From Flammulina velutipes (lineage: Eukaryota; Basidiomycota; Agaricomycetes; Agaricales; Physalacriaceae), in the NCBI GenBank assembly GCA_011800155.1, contig CM022369.1, positions 310,001 to 374,000 on the forward strand: a stretch of DNA of 64,000 nt, written 5' to 3'. The notes under the pieces are model-generated. The model saw only the letters and a list, made by a program, of their open reading frames with translations. It was not told the origin of the DNA and ran no database searches. Position 1 is the stretch's first letter; each line of letters opens with the position of its first letter. Shown here piece after piece: positions 23,006 through 34,094 of this stretch. A program made the translations under genes and the position numbers.

Positions 23006-24328
23006 AACCGCACTGCTCGTTACCTTTGCTATCTCATGTAATTCTACCTACTAGCTTCGCTATCTTCACTGGGTGTATGTTGTAGATTCATTTTGTGCCC
23101 GCTGCTCGCCTTGAAATCCTCTACGCTTCAATGCCGTGGGAATGTACTCACCACCGATCACGGTAGTTTGGAGTTAATACTTCTCTTTTCCAGCATGAAC
23201 GTATTGGATTGTATACTGCCCTCCTTGCAATTCTATAACTGGATTGTTGGGTTGCTTACGTAACACACCTGCTTGACGTTGTAAACCTCTGGCGCCCGAT
23301 GCAATTTGCATTCGCTTGAAAGGCGTGCATTATCGATTGGATTTCCCTATGAAGCGTTTATCCGGCCTCTCGCTCTGAACATGTGGGTTCATACTTCTAA
23401 TCTTTCCATTCATGTCCACCCTCGAACCTCTCCCCATCCGTGGTGAATTTCCCTGAATTTCCTCGTCTGGGATTATTTGATTTGGGTGATAAAGGAGGCT
23501 TGGACGTACTCCAGCGACGGTTTAATGCTCCCATAACTCCAAGCCATTTTATGCCGAGTTTATCAAGAATTTCCGTAGGTTATTTTGGATCAGTCTACTC
23601 GTTCACATGCGTCGTCTAGTAGTCAGGCTATGTACTAGCGTCGATCAAGTGACGTACTATGCGCTCAGAAATTAGGATATGACGTGTTTAACAATGAAAG
23701 GTACAGGCGATACAAGTGCGTAAAGTTTACGCTCAGAAACTTCATCGGGCACGACTTGAACGCTTTAGCGCATCACAAGAATACAAGCAGTCAAGCCACC
23801 ACAAAGAGATTTGTGAGGCAACTTTCCGTTCTCCCATGTTATTGCTGTAGGACGTAGTGGTAAGTACGTTACCGTATGTAGGAGAGACAATCTACTGTCC
23901 TATCTGAGGCTATCTTTGATCTACCCTTGATTACTTTTTCATCCGCGGAGGCAATTTCATAACAGTGCAGATCAACCTGATCAGGCATCAGTCAGCTCAG
24001 GCTCTCGAGTCTCAGGCCCTTGCCTGCCCTTGCGTTTCCGGCCTCGGTTTGTATTTCATCGATCTATGCACGCATCATCGGCCCTATTTCGCCATTGCCG
24101 AAGTAATTATCGACCATTCCGTTCCGGGTTACAATGCACAATGTTGCGCCACGCGTATGGTGGAGTATTGCGCATCCACTGTCGAGCCGTTTCAGACAAT
24201 CATTGACAAGTCAAGCTCAAGAGTAAATTTCAAGTCTAAAATCTAAGGTCTTCCAAGACCAGGTACATACATGCAATGATACATTCGATAGTGCGTTCGT
24301 ACACACTCAAAGTTCAGAATACAAAAGC
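23006..24328. other. Intergenic region, no supported gene
   Basis: About 1.3 kb between convergent genes. One open frame (23965-24246 +) shows no domain. No repeat or RNA gene was recognised. Confidence 0.4.
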
Positions 24329-25386
24329 CTAGAGCTCCGCGAGCCTGTAGCGCTTGAGGCCGTAGTGGAACCACATATAACCGTGGCTGAAAGCCTTGTA
24401 GGTCTTCAACGCACCAGGATGAGACTCCAAAATTTTCAGAATATTCTCATGCGACTGAACGGTCTCCTCCACAGACCTGCGCAAGGCCTCAATCTTGGTG
24501 GTACCTTCAGCCTCTGCGAGGAGGGAAATGCGGTTGACTGATTCTCCCGCCAATTCCTCCTTGTAGAACGACAGGACGTCGCTAAAGCAGAGTCAGAAAG
24601 AGGTCATCGACGTAACCCAAGTAGAAACTTACTTTCCGGTTTCGAGGAAAAAGATTATGTCCGGTAGAGCGAACACATAGCTCTCGATAGGCACCTCGGG
24701 CGGGAAGACAAGAAGAGTATAGCCTTCACCCAGTCCCGAGAGCCTGCGACTGTAGTTGGCATACTCTTTAGCAGCAGCAGGGAGCTACACAACATCGTGA
24801 GAAATACGCGACGATCATGAACACAAACGCTGACCTTTGTTCCCTCCATCAAGTTGTCCAAGAAGAGAGAGTTGACGAAGCCAGTGACAGAGGTGATGAT
24901 CATGCTAGCTGACGGAGCGTGAGGGTAATGCTCCGGAGTGTCAAGCAGAAGCTTGAACCACGTCTCCTGCGCTGGATCCTCGAAGGGACCGTTACGCGTA
25001 AGGAGGCGAGACATCTCCAAGCCTGACATGTCCGAGCCGGGGGCGAATTTGTCGTCAACAGTGAAGAAACACGCAGTGAAGATGGCGACGTATATGCGAG
25101 TGGCGAGGTCAAGATGAGCGTAAGCCGTGACGGAGAACGTCAACCCGCTGGGGAGTTTGGCCATCACAGGCTCGAGGTTGTAACCACGGCGGGCCGCCTC
25201 CTCCAAGCACGACGCGTGGAGAGCATCGATAGAGGGGAGGTTGAGGAGATCGGACGGCTCCTTAACCTCAGGAAGAATCCGATGGATGAGGGACCGGATG
25301 ATGGTGGTGATTTCGGCTTTCTGTAAAGGTGGTGAGCAACGACAGAGGAGAACTAATGGTCATCGACTTGCCTTAGCAGCGTCCAT
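24329..25386 (-). CDS. Terpene synthase, TRI5 (trichodiene synthase-like) family
   Basis: Class I terpene cyclase, expected to act on farnesyl diphosphate in the cytosol. Four exons, 25386-25372, 25320-24835, 24784-24633 and 24581-24329, encode about 301 residues. The metal-binding Asp motif is VDDKFAPGSD in helix D. The NSE triad is NDVLSFYKEE, whose Asn codon is made across the last intron (AA|C), which confirms that splice. The C-terminal YMWFHYGLKRYRL is also typical of the family. The first exon codes only MDAAK and is followed by a GC-AG intron (aag|gcaagt). It is divergent from the P450 at 26173, sharing a 786-bp upstream region. The product cannot be predicted from the sequence. Confidence 0.85.
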
Positions 25387-26172
25387 GATGAGTGGTAGTG
25401 GTCGTGGTACTGGTGGCAGCGGTGGGCTTGGTTGGAATGTTGAGAAACATAGCAGAGGCCTCGTAGAATTTATACCTCGAGCTGCATACGTACAAACGCG
25501 TGAGACTGAAGTGGTATCGGTTTGATTATCTGCGATATGGCATGGCCGCGACACTACAACTCGTAATATTCATCAGAAGTCGACGTTCAAATTAAAGGCC
25601 CCAGAAGGTGCTATAAGGGTAGACGGCTTGTGAGCGTCTGCATGAACGGAGTCTATGTTTTTCTCCATAGATTTTGCCAAGGGTCAACCGAATGCTTCAA
25701 GTCAAGAATCAAGATGAACCAAAATCGATCAGAACCGAACCAGAGCCTACCGGAGCCCACCAAATTAGGCACGTCCACGTGGTGTCCCGATGTTCTTACT
25801 TCCTCCTTTGCTTCTTGCGCCATCTACGAATCTGGATCTATCTGGATGTATGTATGTAACTGGTCCCGGGCAGGTCTTGATGCATTGATGCATGAAGGGC
25901 CATCTTAGCAAGAATTCTCATGTCATCTGCAAGTTAATTTACTGGGCGCGCAGCCGTCATTGGCCCTTGCCACTTGCGCCCGTCTGTTATCCGCAGGTTA
26001 GAACGCATCATACAACCTGCTGTTCCTACTTGCAGCTCCTCTAGGGTCGCCTTCCACACCACAGAGTTTTTTTTCGCGCTAAACCAGTAACGCCTGATGC
26101 ATTTCCGTCCCATAAATAGTGGCGCCTATCCCCCATATTCATCGTCCTGTTCGCCCATCTGCCTAACAGAAC
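25387..26172. promoter_or_regulatory. Shared divergent promoter of terpene synthase and P450
   Basis: A 786-bp region between divergent starts. A TATA-like element TATAAATTC (- strand, 25466-25474) is about 80 bp before the synthase ATG. CATAAATAG (+ strand, 26111-26119) is about 55 bp before the P450 ATG. Such a layout allows joint control by one regulator, but no binding site is identified. Confidence 0.5.
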
Positions 26173-28148
26173 ATGTTTACCGAACTCAGTACTGCCCTCG
26201 CGTTCTTAGCGCTCTATCTTCTCTATGCTCTTCGTGGACGCAAGAGTGGAGTCCCGCTCCCTCCTGGTCCGCCTCGTCTTCCTATAGTGGGCAACTTGCT
26301 CGAATTTCCTCGCGTTCACCAACACTTCAAGTTTACGGAATGGGGTAAGATTCGTTGCTCGACCATGCTTCGTACCCTCATCGCGTCTATGCCTTTAGCT
26401 CATACCTATGGCGATGTTGTTTCGGCCAAGGTCATGGACAAAACCGTCATTATCCTCAACTCGGCAACCGCCATTCGGAATGTTATTGACAAGCGTAGTC
26501 TGTCGTCGGCTGGCCGTCCGCACGCTATAACACTCGAATATCTCACGCCGAACAATTCTAACATGGCTACAAATGCATTCGGTCAGTTTCGCTCCCCGTC
26601 CCTCAATGACCATCTGAGCTAACCGCCTTTCATAGCTGACGCGACTTGGAAAAAAGCGCGAAAGGGAGTGACTCAGATCTTGAACCCTCCTGACTTGACC
26701 AAACGTGACGAACTTCTGGATAGCGAAAGCGCACAGCTTGTATGGCAGGTACTTCATGATCCGAAAGTAAGCGTTTCTTCTCACGATGATCCCCACCTTG
26801 ATTAATAGCCAAATTTCTAGGATTTACTGTCTCACGTTGAACGTTGTGGATTGTCTATCAGTTCCTCATGGGTATACGGCACTCGCTTTCCGACGAGACG
26901 GACGAAGGAACTTGTTGACTACTTCGAAATCCAGCCCCAGTTCCTTAAAGCGCTCGAACTCGGCACTCCTGCACTGTTCCCTTTCGTCAAGTACATTCCT
27001 GGTTTGAGCTGGAAGCGACACCTCCGATACATCAAATCGTTCCAGGATCGACTCTTTGGCGGACTTCTCTCCCGCGTCGAGAACAGACTGAAGAACAACC
27101 AGTCTACCGGCGTCCTTTTGGAAGAAGCCATCCAAGATCCATCGAAGTGGGGTCTTGAGAGATCTGAACTACTGTGAGTAACAGTTCCGCGCGCGGCTAG
27201 ACCTTATTGAATCGTCTTCAGCCAAATGGCAGCTGCCATGATGGAAGGCTCAGAGACCTCGGCCGCTCTGGTGGAATACGTGATTGCTATGCTCGTTATG
27301 CATCCCAAGGAGCAGGAGAAGGTTATTCGCGAGATCGACTCGGTTGTTGAGTCGTCGCGTCTTCCCACGAAAGACGACATCGAGAACCTACCTCAATTGC
27401 GCGCATTTGTAGAAGAGGTACGGGATTACATTCAATTTGTTTTTTTTATCCTTCTGACCGAGCTTCCCAGACCTTACGTGACCCCACCCCGCTGCCTATG
27501 GCTTTGCCTCACGCGATGCTCAAAGACGAGATCATCGATGGTTACCTCTATCCGAAAGGTGCCGCTGTGTTCATGAACAACTACGGCGTGTTCCACGACG
27601 AACGCTTCTTCGAAGCTCCCTTCGAGTTCCGACCGGACCGATTCATTAAACATCCGTTCGGTATCCGTACCGACATTGAGGATGAACCTGGTCGACGCGA
27701 CAGCTTTTTCTGGGGCGGTGGTCGACGCATTTGCCCCGGTATGGTTTTCGGCAGGGCTAGCTTGGTGAGCGGTCATCATCTGATCCTCCGTCCATACAAT
27801 CTTACCCGCCCCTACGGCAGTTGCTACTCGTCTTGAAACTTATTTGGGCATTCAAGTTCTCCCCAGAGCAAGATAAGGATGGTAATGATATCCTCCCGGA
27901 CCTGAAGAACGCTAGATCGGTAAGGCGCATTCGCCATCTCCTTCACATGAATTTCACTGACATCTTTCCCTCAGGGTATTATCGCTACACTCCCCCACTT
28001 CGATTGCAAGGCGGAGGTACGAACTCCTGCGAAGGCGGCCCTTATTGACGCAGGATTTCGGAGAGCCGCTGAAGTCTTGCGCATCTATGAATTGGAGATT
28101 TCTGACGAGGACCGCGAGTGGAACACCACGAACCGAGACACCTACTGA
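26173..28148 (+). CDS. Cytochrome P450 monooxygenase
   Basis: Haem monooxygenase of the ER membrane. Eight exons, 26173-26344, 26399-26581, 26636-26766, 26821-27173, 27222-27417, 27471-27764, 27821-27919 and 27975-28148, encode about 533 residues. An N-terminal hydrophobic anchor (STALAFLALYLLYAL) precedes the proline hinge LPPGPPRLPIVGN. The I-helix reads AAMMEGSETSAA, the ExxR motif is ETLR (made across an intron), then FRPDRF and the haem loop FFWGGGRRICPG with the Cys ligand. The build fits the large CYP families of agaricomycete secondary metabolism. The divergent terpene synthase suggests a terpene backbone as substrate, by inference. Confidence 0.9.
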
Positions 28149-28802
28149 TTGTATACTTCTATAACTATGCCTAGACTTACGCAGAACGCGTATTCGTTGT
28201 GATCTCCTATCTTCAATATCATCTACTCTGTTCCCCTCCCGTCGGTCTGAACTAACGGAGATGCGCCTTCCATTAATTTCTCCTGCGAATTACCCTCAGA
28301 CGGAGGAATTGGTGTTTCCAAAACAGTCATAATGTTTGTTGTCGTCTGGATCCGGAGTGTGCGTCCACCTGCTCACCATCATACATATTCTACGCACGCC
28401 ATCGTGTAGATGCGGGTAGATGCAAGTATAATCATTAGCGATAGTCATTTTCATTATGTATTTGCCTCATGTATCCTAGGCACTGTAGATCAAAAACCAC
28501 TGTATCACCAGAGCATCATCAGCAGCCGTCACCGCGAAAGTCATCCCAAATACCATCTCCATACATTTGGATCGCCTGCGCTATGAGATCTGAGCGGCAC
28601 CTATAGCCAACCAACCGATCCTGATCTCTTTTCCGTAAAGATGCGCTAGTAGGAAGAACTTCGCAGTCTTGATATGGAAGTACAACTTCGCTTTGGGTCC
28701 TGGTCTGGATCAGTGGGGGGACACTATCTGCCATATTCCAGTCTAGCGCAAGAATTAATGAATTAAGCGAAGACCAGCAGCGATCATGAAATATACGGAA
28801 AG
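28149..28802. other. Intergenic region between convergent genes
   Basis: About 650 bp of 3' flanks of the P450 and COG8. A - strand open frame (28836-28519) overlaps the COG8 end and has no domain, so it is not called. Confidence 0.4.
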
Positions 28803-30512
28803 CTAAGAGCTGATGGTCTCTAACCAGCTTTCCCATTCTCGGACTACATCTTTCAAGGAACTGGGATCCTCCGCGGTCTGATAGTCGCCTTCCAGGCCGT
28901 ATATCCCTTCCCCGAGAGCGCGCCTCATGAAGGGAAAAAATGTCCGAAAATATACAGTCCCCATGGCCTGAGCGATCTTCCTATCCATCTCCGAATTTCC
29001 CGCCACGTTTTTGAGGTAACGCAATAGCGATGCACCGGCCTCAGCCAAGTGATCGTCTAGCGCACTTTGTAGTGACGATGCGAGCGAGGTGGGAGCTAGC
29101 TGTCGGAAGCTGTTGAACGTTGTCAAGAGAGCATTGGTATATTGGGCTAGTGGAGGATAAGACGCCAGTACTCTGGGTGGAACATCAATTTCTTTCGACG
29201 CGTTATTCGACGTGGGAGGGGCAGATGCTGCACTGGATAGAATAGCCCATCCAGACGGTGGTGTTGAGTTGCACACCTGCGATGAGGTGGGACGGCCGGT
29301 CTTTTGCTTGAATAACTGCACCAATTTGGACGTGGCGTCCTGGATCTCGTCCTGAACAGACTTGACGACGGTTTTGGAGAAAAGATCTCCAATGATACCT
29401 CGAAAATCAAGACCGATACGCGCAAATGCCGTGGCGCAGTATGTGAGTTGATTAAGGAAGGGTGACAGAGAGGAGAGTGGTATACGGGGGAGCGTGGTTT
29501 GGAGAATGGGTATCAGGTGGCGATGCAGAGAATGAGACGCGTAAGTCGTTATGAGCGCCTGGAGAGAAGGCAGAGACGTCTCTTGGGGTATACCAGAGCC
29601 AGAGCGCTCAAGGAAGATGGTAGCGAATTGGGTGATTATGTCGTGTACGCCCTCTCGCCAACTCTCGATGTACGATTTGAAAGTTTTGAGTAACTCTTCC
29701 TTGTCCTTCTCATTTAAGTCTCGCTGCGACATCCCCACGAGACGTTCAATATCATGCTTTCGGCCGTCCAAGGTCGCTTGTAGGCAAGATTCCCGTCCTG
29801 TCAGGAAAGCGAGGGCGATCTGTTCTTCGGGTTGAACGTCGTCGACGAGATCGAAGACCTCCATCTTCCGCAGAAAGTTGACGGCTTTCCAGAGAGCAGG
29901 AAGCTTTCGATTGGGCTCATGGAGCGTGGCCAGGAGCGAAAATAGCATTTGTGTTATTGACGCTTTGACCTCTGATAATATAGAGGAGAGAATTAACGGA
30001 GGAGACGTAGAAGAAGAGGAGTGTAAGGATGTCGCGTGCGATGCGAGGGATAAGGCTTCGGAGAAGAATCCATTCCGCACGCAGGTGTCGATGAGAAGAG
30101 GAATATCAAGCAAGTCGCGTATTTTGTCGTGATGGTCGAGCACGACACGAGCCTTTCTACGTTCTCCGAGAACAGATTCTGTGCGTTCTCTCCAATTTGT
30201 CGCGCTTTCTTCCAACGCTGGGAGACTGTCGTTTATGATGGTGTCCAACGAGGCCGAAAGTGCGTCTAACGAGTCTGACAGCGCGGTGGTTGTACCGTGC
30301 AATGACAAGAAGGTTGGGTACGAGGTGTGCGTTAAGGACGTCAGGCTAGACGTAAGATGGTGGGACTGCGTCTGCAGCAGCGACGGCTCAGAAAGCAGAT
30401 TTTGCAGTGGCAAGGTCGTGAGGTAGGACAAGTATGCCTGCGACGACGAGCTTGCGATCGCCGACGGTCCCAGTAGTTCAGAAAGCGTATTCGGTTCTGT
30501 AGTGTCGTCCAT
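28803..30512 (-). CDS. COG8: Conserved oligomeric Golgi complex subunit 8
   Basis: Subunit of the COG tether for retrograde vesicles within the Golgi. A single exon of 569 codons, unusual among the intron-rich neighbours. The N-terminal ~330 residues match the Dor1/COG8 family: AYLSYLTTLPLQNLLSEP, then a long helical stretch with heptad-like Leu spacing, CVRNGFFSEALSLASHAT, and LAFLTGRESCLQATLDGR. The length is close to fungal COG8. The gene is head to head with HUB1, with 151 bp between start codons. Confidence 0.85.
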   Translation of the reverse strand: MDDTTEPNTLSELLGPSAIASSSSQAYLSYLTTLPLQNLLSEPSLLQTQSHHLTSSLTSLTHTSYPTFLSLHGTTTALSDSLDALSASLDTIINDSLPALEESATNWRERTESVLGERRKARVVLDHHDKIRDLLDIPLLIDTCVRNGFFSEALSLASHATSLHSSSSTSPPLILSSILSEVKASITQMLFSLLATLHEPNRKLPALWKAVNFLRKMEVFDLVDDVQPEEQIALAFLTGRESCLQATLDGRKHDIERLVGMSQRDLNEKDKEELLKTFKSYIESWREGVHDIITQFATIFLERSGSGIPQETSLPSLQALITTYASHSLHRHLIPILQTTLPRIPLSSLSPFLNQLTYCATAFARIGLDFRGIIGDLFSKTVVKSVQDEIQDATSKLVQLFKQKTGRPTSSQVCNSTPPSGWAILSSAASAPPTSNNASKEIDVPPRVLASYPPLAQYTNALLTTFNSFRQLAPTSLASSLQSALDDHLAEAGASLLRYLKNVAGNSEMDRKIAQAMGTVYFRTFFPFMRRALGEGIYGLEGDYQTAEDPSSLKDVVREWESWLETISS

Positions 30513-30663
30513 TTCTCCCTAATATCATCGGTTGAGTGAAGCCAGGACGTTGACATTGGAGATTTCATACCGTCGCCGTCGCCGTGCACGATGATGCAAA
30601 GGCAGGATTGTTGTGTGTTGTTGACGTTGTCGACCTCTTCTTCCACCATCGTCTCCAACATTC
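30513..30663. promoter_or_regulatory. Bidirectional promoter between COG8 and HUB1
   Basis: Only 151 bp separate the two start codons, so both core promoters and 5' leaders must fit here. No TATA box is seen on either strand. Confidence 0.6.
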
Positions 30664-31048
30664 ATGGGACTCATTGAAGTGAGCACTTTCAACTCTCAAT
30701 ATGCCATTAGCTCACTGAAACTATGGTCAGGTCATTGCTAACGATCGTCTCGGCCGCAAAGGTTCGCCACACAGTCTATTTTATTTCCCAAAACTTCACT
30801 TACGACCACGTTCATTTAGTTCGAGTGAAATGCAGCTCGGACGATACTGTCGGCGACCTCAAGAAGCTAATCGCAGCTCAGACTGGCACAGATTATAAGA
30901 AGATCGTTCTCAAGAAATGGTGCGCATGTCACGCCTCGTTTCCCGCAGCAGCGTCTAATTCTCATCGTATAGGTACACCACTTACAAGGACCATATCACC
31001 CTCGGTGACTATGAAATCAACGACGGGATGAGTCTGGAGATGTACTAA
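30664..31048 (+). CDS. HUB1: Ubiquitin-like modifier Hub1/UBL5
   Basis: Ubiquitin-like protein that binds spliceosome parts (Snu66, Prp38 region) without conjugation and affects splice-site choice. Four exons, 30664-30678, 30731-30761, 30820-30919 and 30973-31048, encode 73 residues, the standard length of the family. Highly conserved segments: [51 protein letters not shown]. It ends in a single-Tyr tail (EMY) and lacks the Gly-Gly end of ubiquitin. A likely poly(A) signal AATAAA is at 31159-31164. Confidence 0.95.
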
Positions 31049-32737
31049 ACGGCTGCAAGAATCCAAGCTGCTCAGACTTGTCCAACGTACTTCAACGGAT
31101 GACGATCTCCCCTATGATCCTGCCTGTATCATAACACCATGTAACCTCTGGAAATCCCAATAAACTCGATTTTGTGTTCCCTTACATCCCCAGAATACAC
31201 CTGGCTGGCCGTCAGGCATGTGATGTGGCGCAAAGATGATTGGTATATCTATCTTCGTCAGAGGTTTGTATCAGCGACGCCTTGGTTCTTAACATGCCGC
31301 TGCCTATCGCTGATCTCTGCGTGCTGGACATGATCACCCTCACTAATCATTATTTGCTAGCTCGTACCGGTCTACTTTCCCTTGACGCTTTCCATTGCTT
31401 TGTGAGTCGGCCTCAACCAACGGGATCCCCTCGTGATTTATACATTTCCAGTCACAGTTGCCCCGATTTGCTTGTTTTCGCGTCTCAACTCGACAAGCAT
31501 TTCCCCAAAGATGTTGTTACATACTGCTATCTGCCCAGAAAACGGCTTCCTTCCGTCGGTAAAGGATTGATGAGATATACCCCGGTAACGACTAAATGCC
31601 TTCGAGCTATCCACGCGCTCACCGAAGTCTCAGGTCTCAATATTCGAATTCAATAGTCAAGGAATTCACATTTTCATTTCCTCCCGTTACAGTATACAGG
31701 TGTCCACAATTGCAATGATGTTATCCAGGGCCGCTACGAAGATAAGATTGCATAGAATACGCGCGTGTGATAGTCGGTGAACTCGAAGTTGGCCCAATCG
31801 AACTTGGAAGACAACGGACGTATGTAAGTTGTTCTACTTCTCCTCGTTATCAAGACACTCCTGGAAGCGCTTGATGGAGCCTAGAACGTGGGCTCATTCA
31901 TCGCGGCAGAAACTGCCTGGTTCCCTTGGCTCGTTCTGGAGTTTAGCTTTCTGGTGACTTGTAAGTAGATATCACGTGAGGCCGTTCCTGCCATCAGTGG
32001 CGCAGGACGGATGCTCTCTCTGACTTGGACTCGGAGATGGTTGTCTAGGATTCATGCTGTATACTGTACGCGAATCAGAAGTATATATCATTAGGTTACG
32101 CAGTCCTGATTTTGAAGGTTATGAGTTTCCTGCTTAACGGCGCCCAAGGCAAGCTTAGTAGAGCTCCCGTTCCTTTCTACAGAGAGGTGTTCGCCTGACC
32201 CTTAGCGATGAATAACCATAAGTATATATCTTCTATCTTGGCCGTCTATGATTCTCGACAGTACTGAACATCGGACATCTCCTTGAGGCAGTAAGAAACG
32301 GATTCTTACATTCCAGGTATTCGTAGTAGCTGCTTAGGTAGGTATAAGAATAATATGTATAGTAGAAGGTTCTGTAATACATGCTGTGGAAAAGAATGCG
32401 GAAATGAGAACGAAGCGATCTAGTAAAAGTCAACTTCTAAGGCTATGAATAATGGTTGTATGTAGATGCGAATGAAGGGTGCGTCCGGAATTAATTGAAT
32501 GTACTGTGTGTACAACAGTATGCGGTGGGGGCATAATGGCGTCGTGAAGTGTCGTCAACGGAATGGTAGGCCGCGGTGATCATGAAGAGTAGATGGTAGT
32601 ACAACCCAGTCCGACGTTGGTACGAATCATGGTGCGGTGGGGAAAGTTAGGAACCCGTAGAATAGTGAAGCTTCAAAGCATTTTCCCGCGGGGATAGCAG
32701 CCTCAACAATGATCGCCACGCTGCGCAAGTAAAACCG
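31049..32737. other. Intergenic region, no supported gene
   Basis: About 1.7 kb between convergent genes. The longest open frame (31240-31656 +, 138 codons) shows no domain and no splice partner. No transposon ends were recognised. Confidence 0.4.
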
Positions 32738-34094
32738 TCAGTTTTTAATCAATGTGAGGATGCGACAGCTTGAACGTACAATCATTCTGCGGAAGACGGT
32801 GATGTCCTTTGTAACACGCAAAGACAAGCCCAGGCGTGCACATGCCATGGCCAAGGAGGGGAACGAAGCATGGGCTTGTCCGGCCAAAAGATGTACAGTG
32901 ACAGTCTTGAGTGTCCGTTGTGATTTGATAGTTTCAAGAACACCTTGTAGAGGCGTCATCCTGTTGATGCTGAGTGCGATGTGCTCCAGGCCCTCAGGCG
33001 GTCTCCTAAAGCATCCCGGTGTGGACATCGGCCCCTCTACAGCGAGCTGGCGAAGTCGAGGACATCGATGGATGAGGACACCTTGGGCCTGCGAGCAACC
33101 AGGGAGTGACATAGACTCTAGCTTGTGGCCGTGACGTTCCACGATCGATTCCAAGAACCGGAAAGAAGGCTCCTGAGCGAATCCAACTATGCGCAAGGTG
33201 TCCATGGACTCGCGAAGGAGCCAGTCCATGAACTCCAAGGAAGGAAGGCTCTGGAAGTTCAGATGCAACTCAGAGAGCGCACATGGGAATGGAGCGGGTG
33301 CTGTTTGCGGGAGTTCTGGTGGATTCCCACCAATGGACAAGCATCTCAATGTAGGCCAGACATCGAGGAGCTGTGATAGGGATAGCTGATTCTCCGACCA
33401 GTTATTGAACTGGAGAGACGATATCCGCGGACCGCATCGAAGTAATGCGAGGGTAGTTTCGTCGAACGACGGTGCAGGCCGACGCATTCGGAGGTAGCTC
33501 GGCGAGCCCACCAAATCGCTACCCGGAGAAGCTGAACCGTAGAGTGACAGGTCGAGTTCGTAGAGATTGGGGCATAGAACGACAGCATCCGCGAACATCT
33601 GCTCTGACAGTGCGGAAGGGTGGTTGTGGTCGAGAACAACTCGCAACCGGACAACAGCGTGGCTGAGTATGCTACCTTTGACAGTCGCGGGGTCGACAGC
33701 AGCCTGGAAGGACGCGTAATCCAACTGTGAGCGGATGTGGACATGACGGAAGAGTAGCTTCTGGGCCAGGGTAGACCATTCTGTGCATACGAGCGAGCAG
33801 GCGCTGAGAAGCGCACGATCAACGTTGAGCAACGCGTCGTAGTAGCCAAATTCCATAATGGCGAGAATGAGTTCAATGGGCAGCCTCGATCGTGGCGGGC
33901 GTGATATCGTGGCGCGGGAAGCGGCGGTGGTAGGTGAGGATTCGTAGGACTTTGTGAGATTAAAGGAAACGTCATGTGCTGGGGCCTATACGAGCGTTAG
34001 AGGATGCAAAGACGACAACAAGGAGGATACGCACTCGTAAAGTAGGTGCACGCAAGAATAGGCATAGGGCGCCAACACCTACAGAGAAACCCAT
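32738..34094 (-). CDS. F-box-like / leucine-rich repeat protein with N-terminal hydrophobic segment
   Basis: Two exons, 34094-34035 and 33985-32738, encode about 435 residues. An F-box-like motif spans the second exon start: RLPIELILAIMEF, then ALLSACSLVCTEWSTLAQK, then LLFRHVHI. This is the form that binds Skp1 in SCF ubiquitin ligases. The rest shows loosely spaced leucine-rich segments (LYELDLSLYG, LRCLSIGG, LSELHLNFQSL, LRQLAVEG), the usual substrate-binding half. The first exon gives a hydrophobic start, MGFSVGVGALCLFLRAP, which would be unusual for an F-box protein. The splice keeps frame and has good borders, but the start is a guess. No substrate can be named. Confidence 0.68.

Noticed and set aside
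28519..28836. 105-codon - frame overlapping the COG8 stop
   Set aside because: Overlaps COG8 coding sequence in another frame and has no domain.
31240..31656. 138-codon open frame on + between HUB1 and the F-box-like gene
   Set aside because: No similarity to any family I know and no neighbouring exons.
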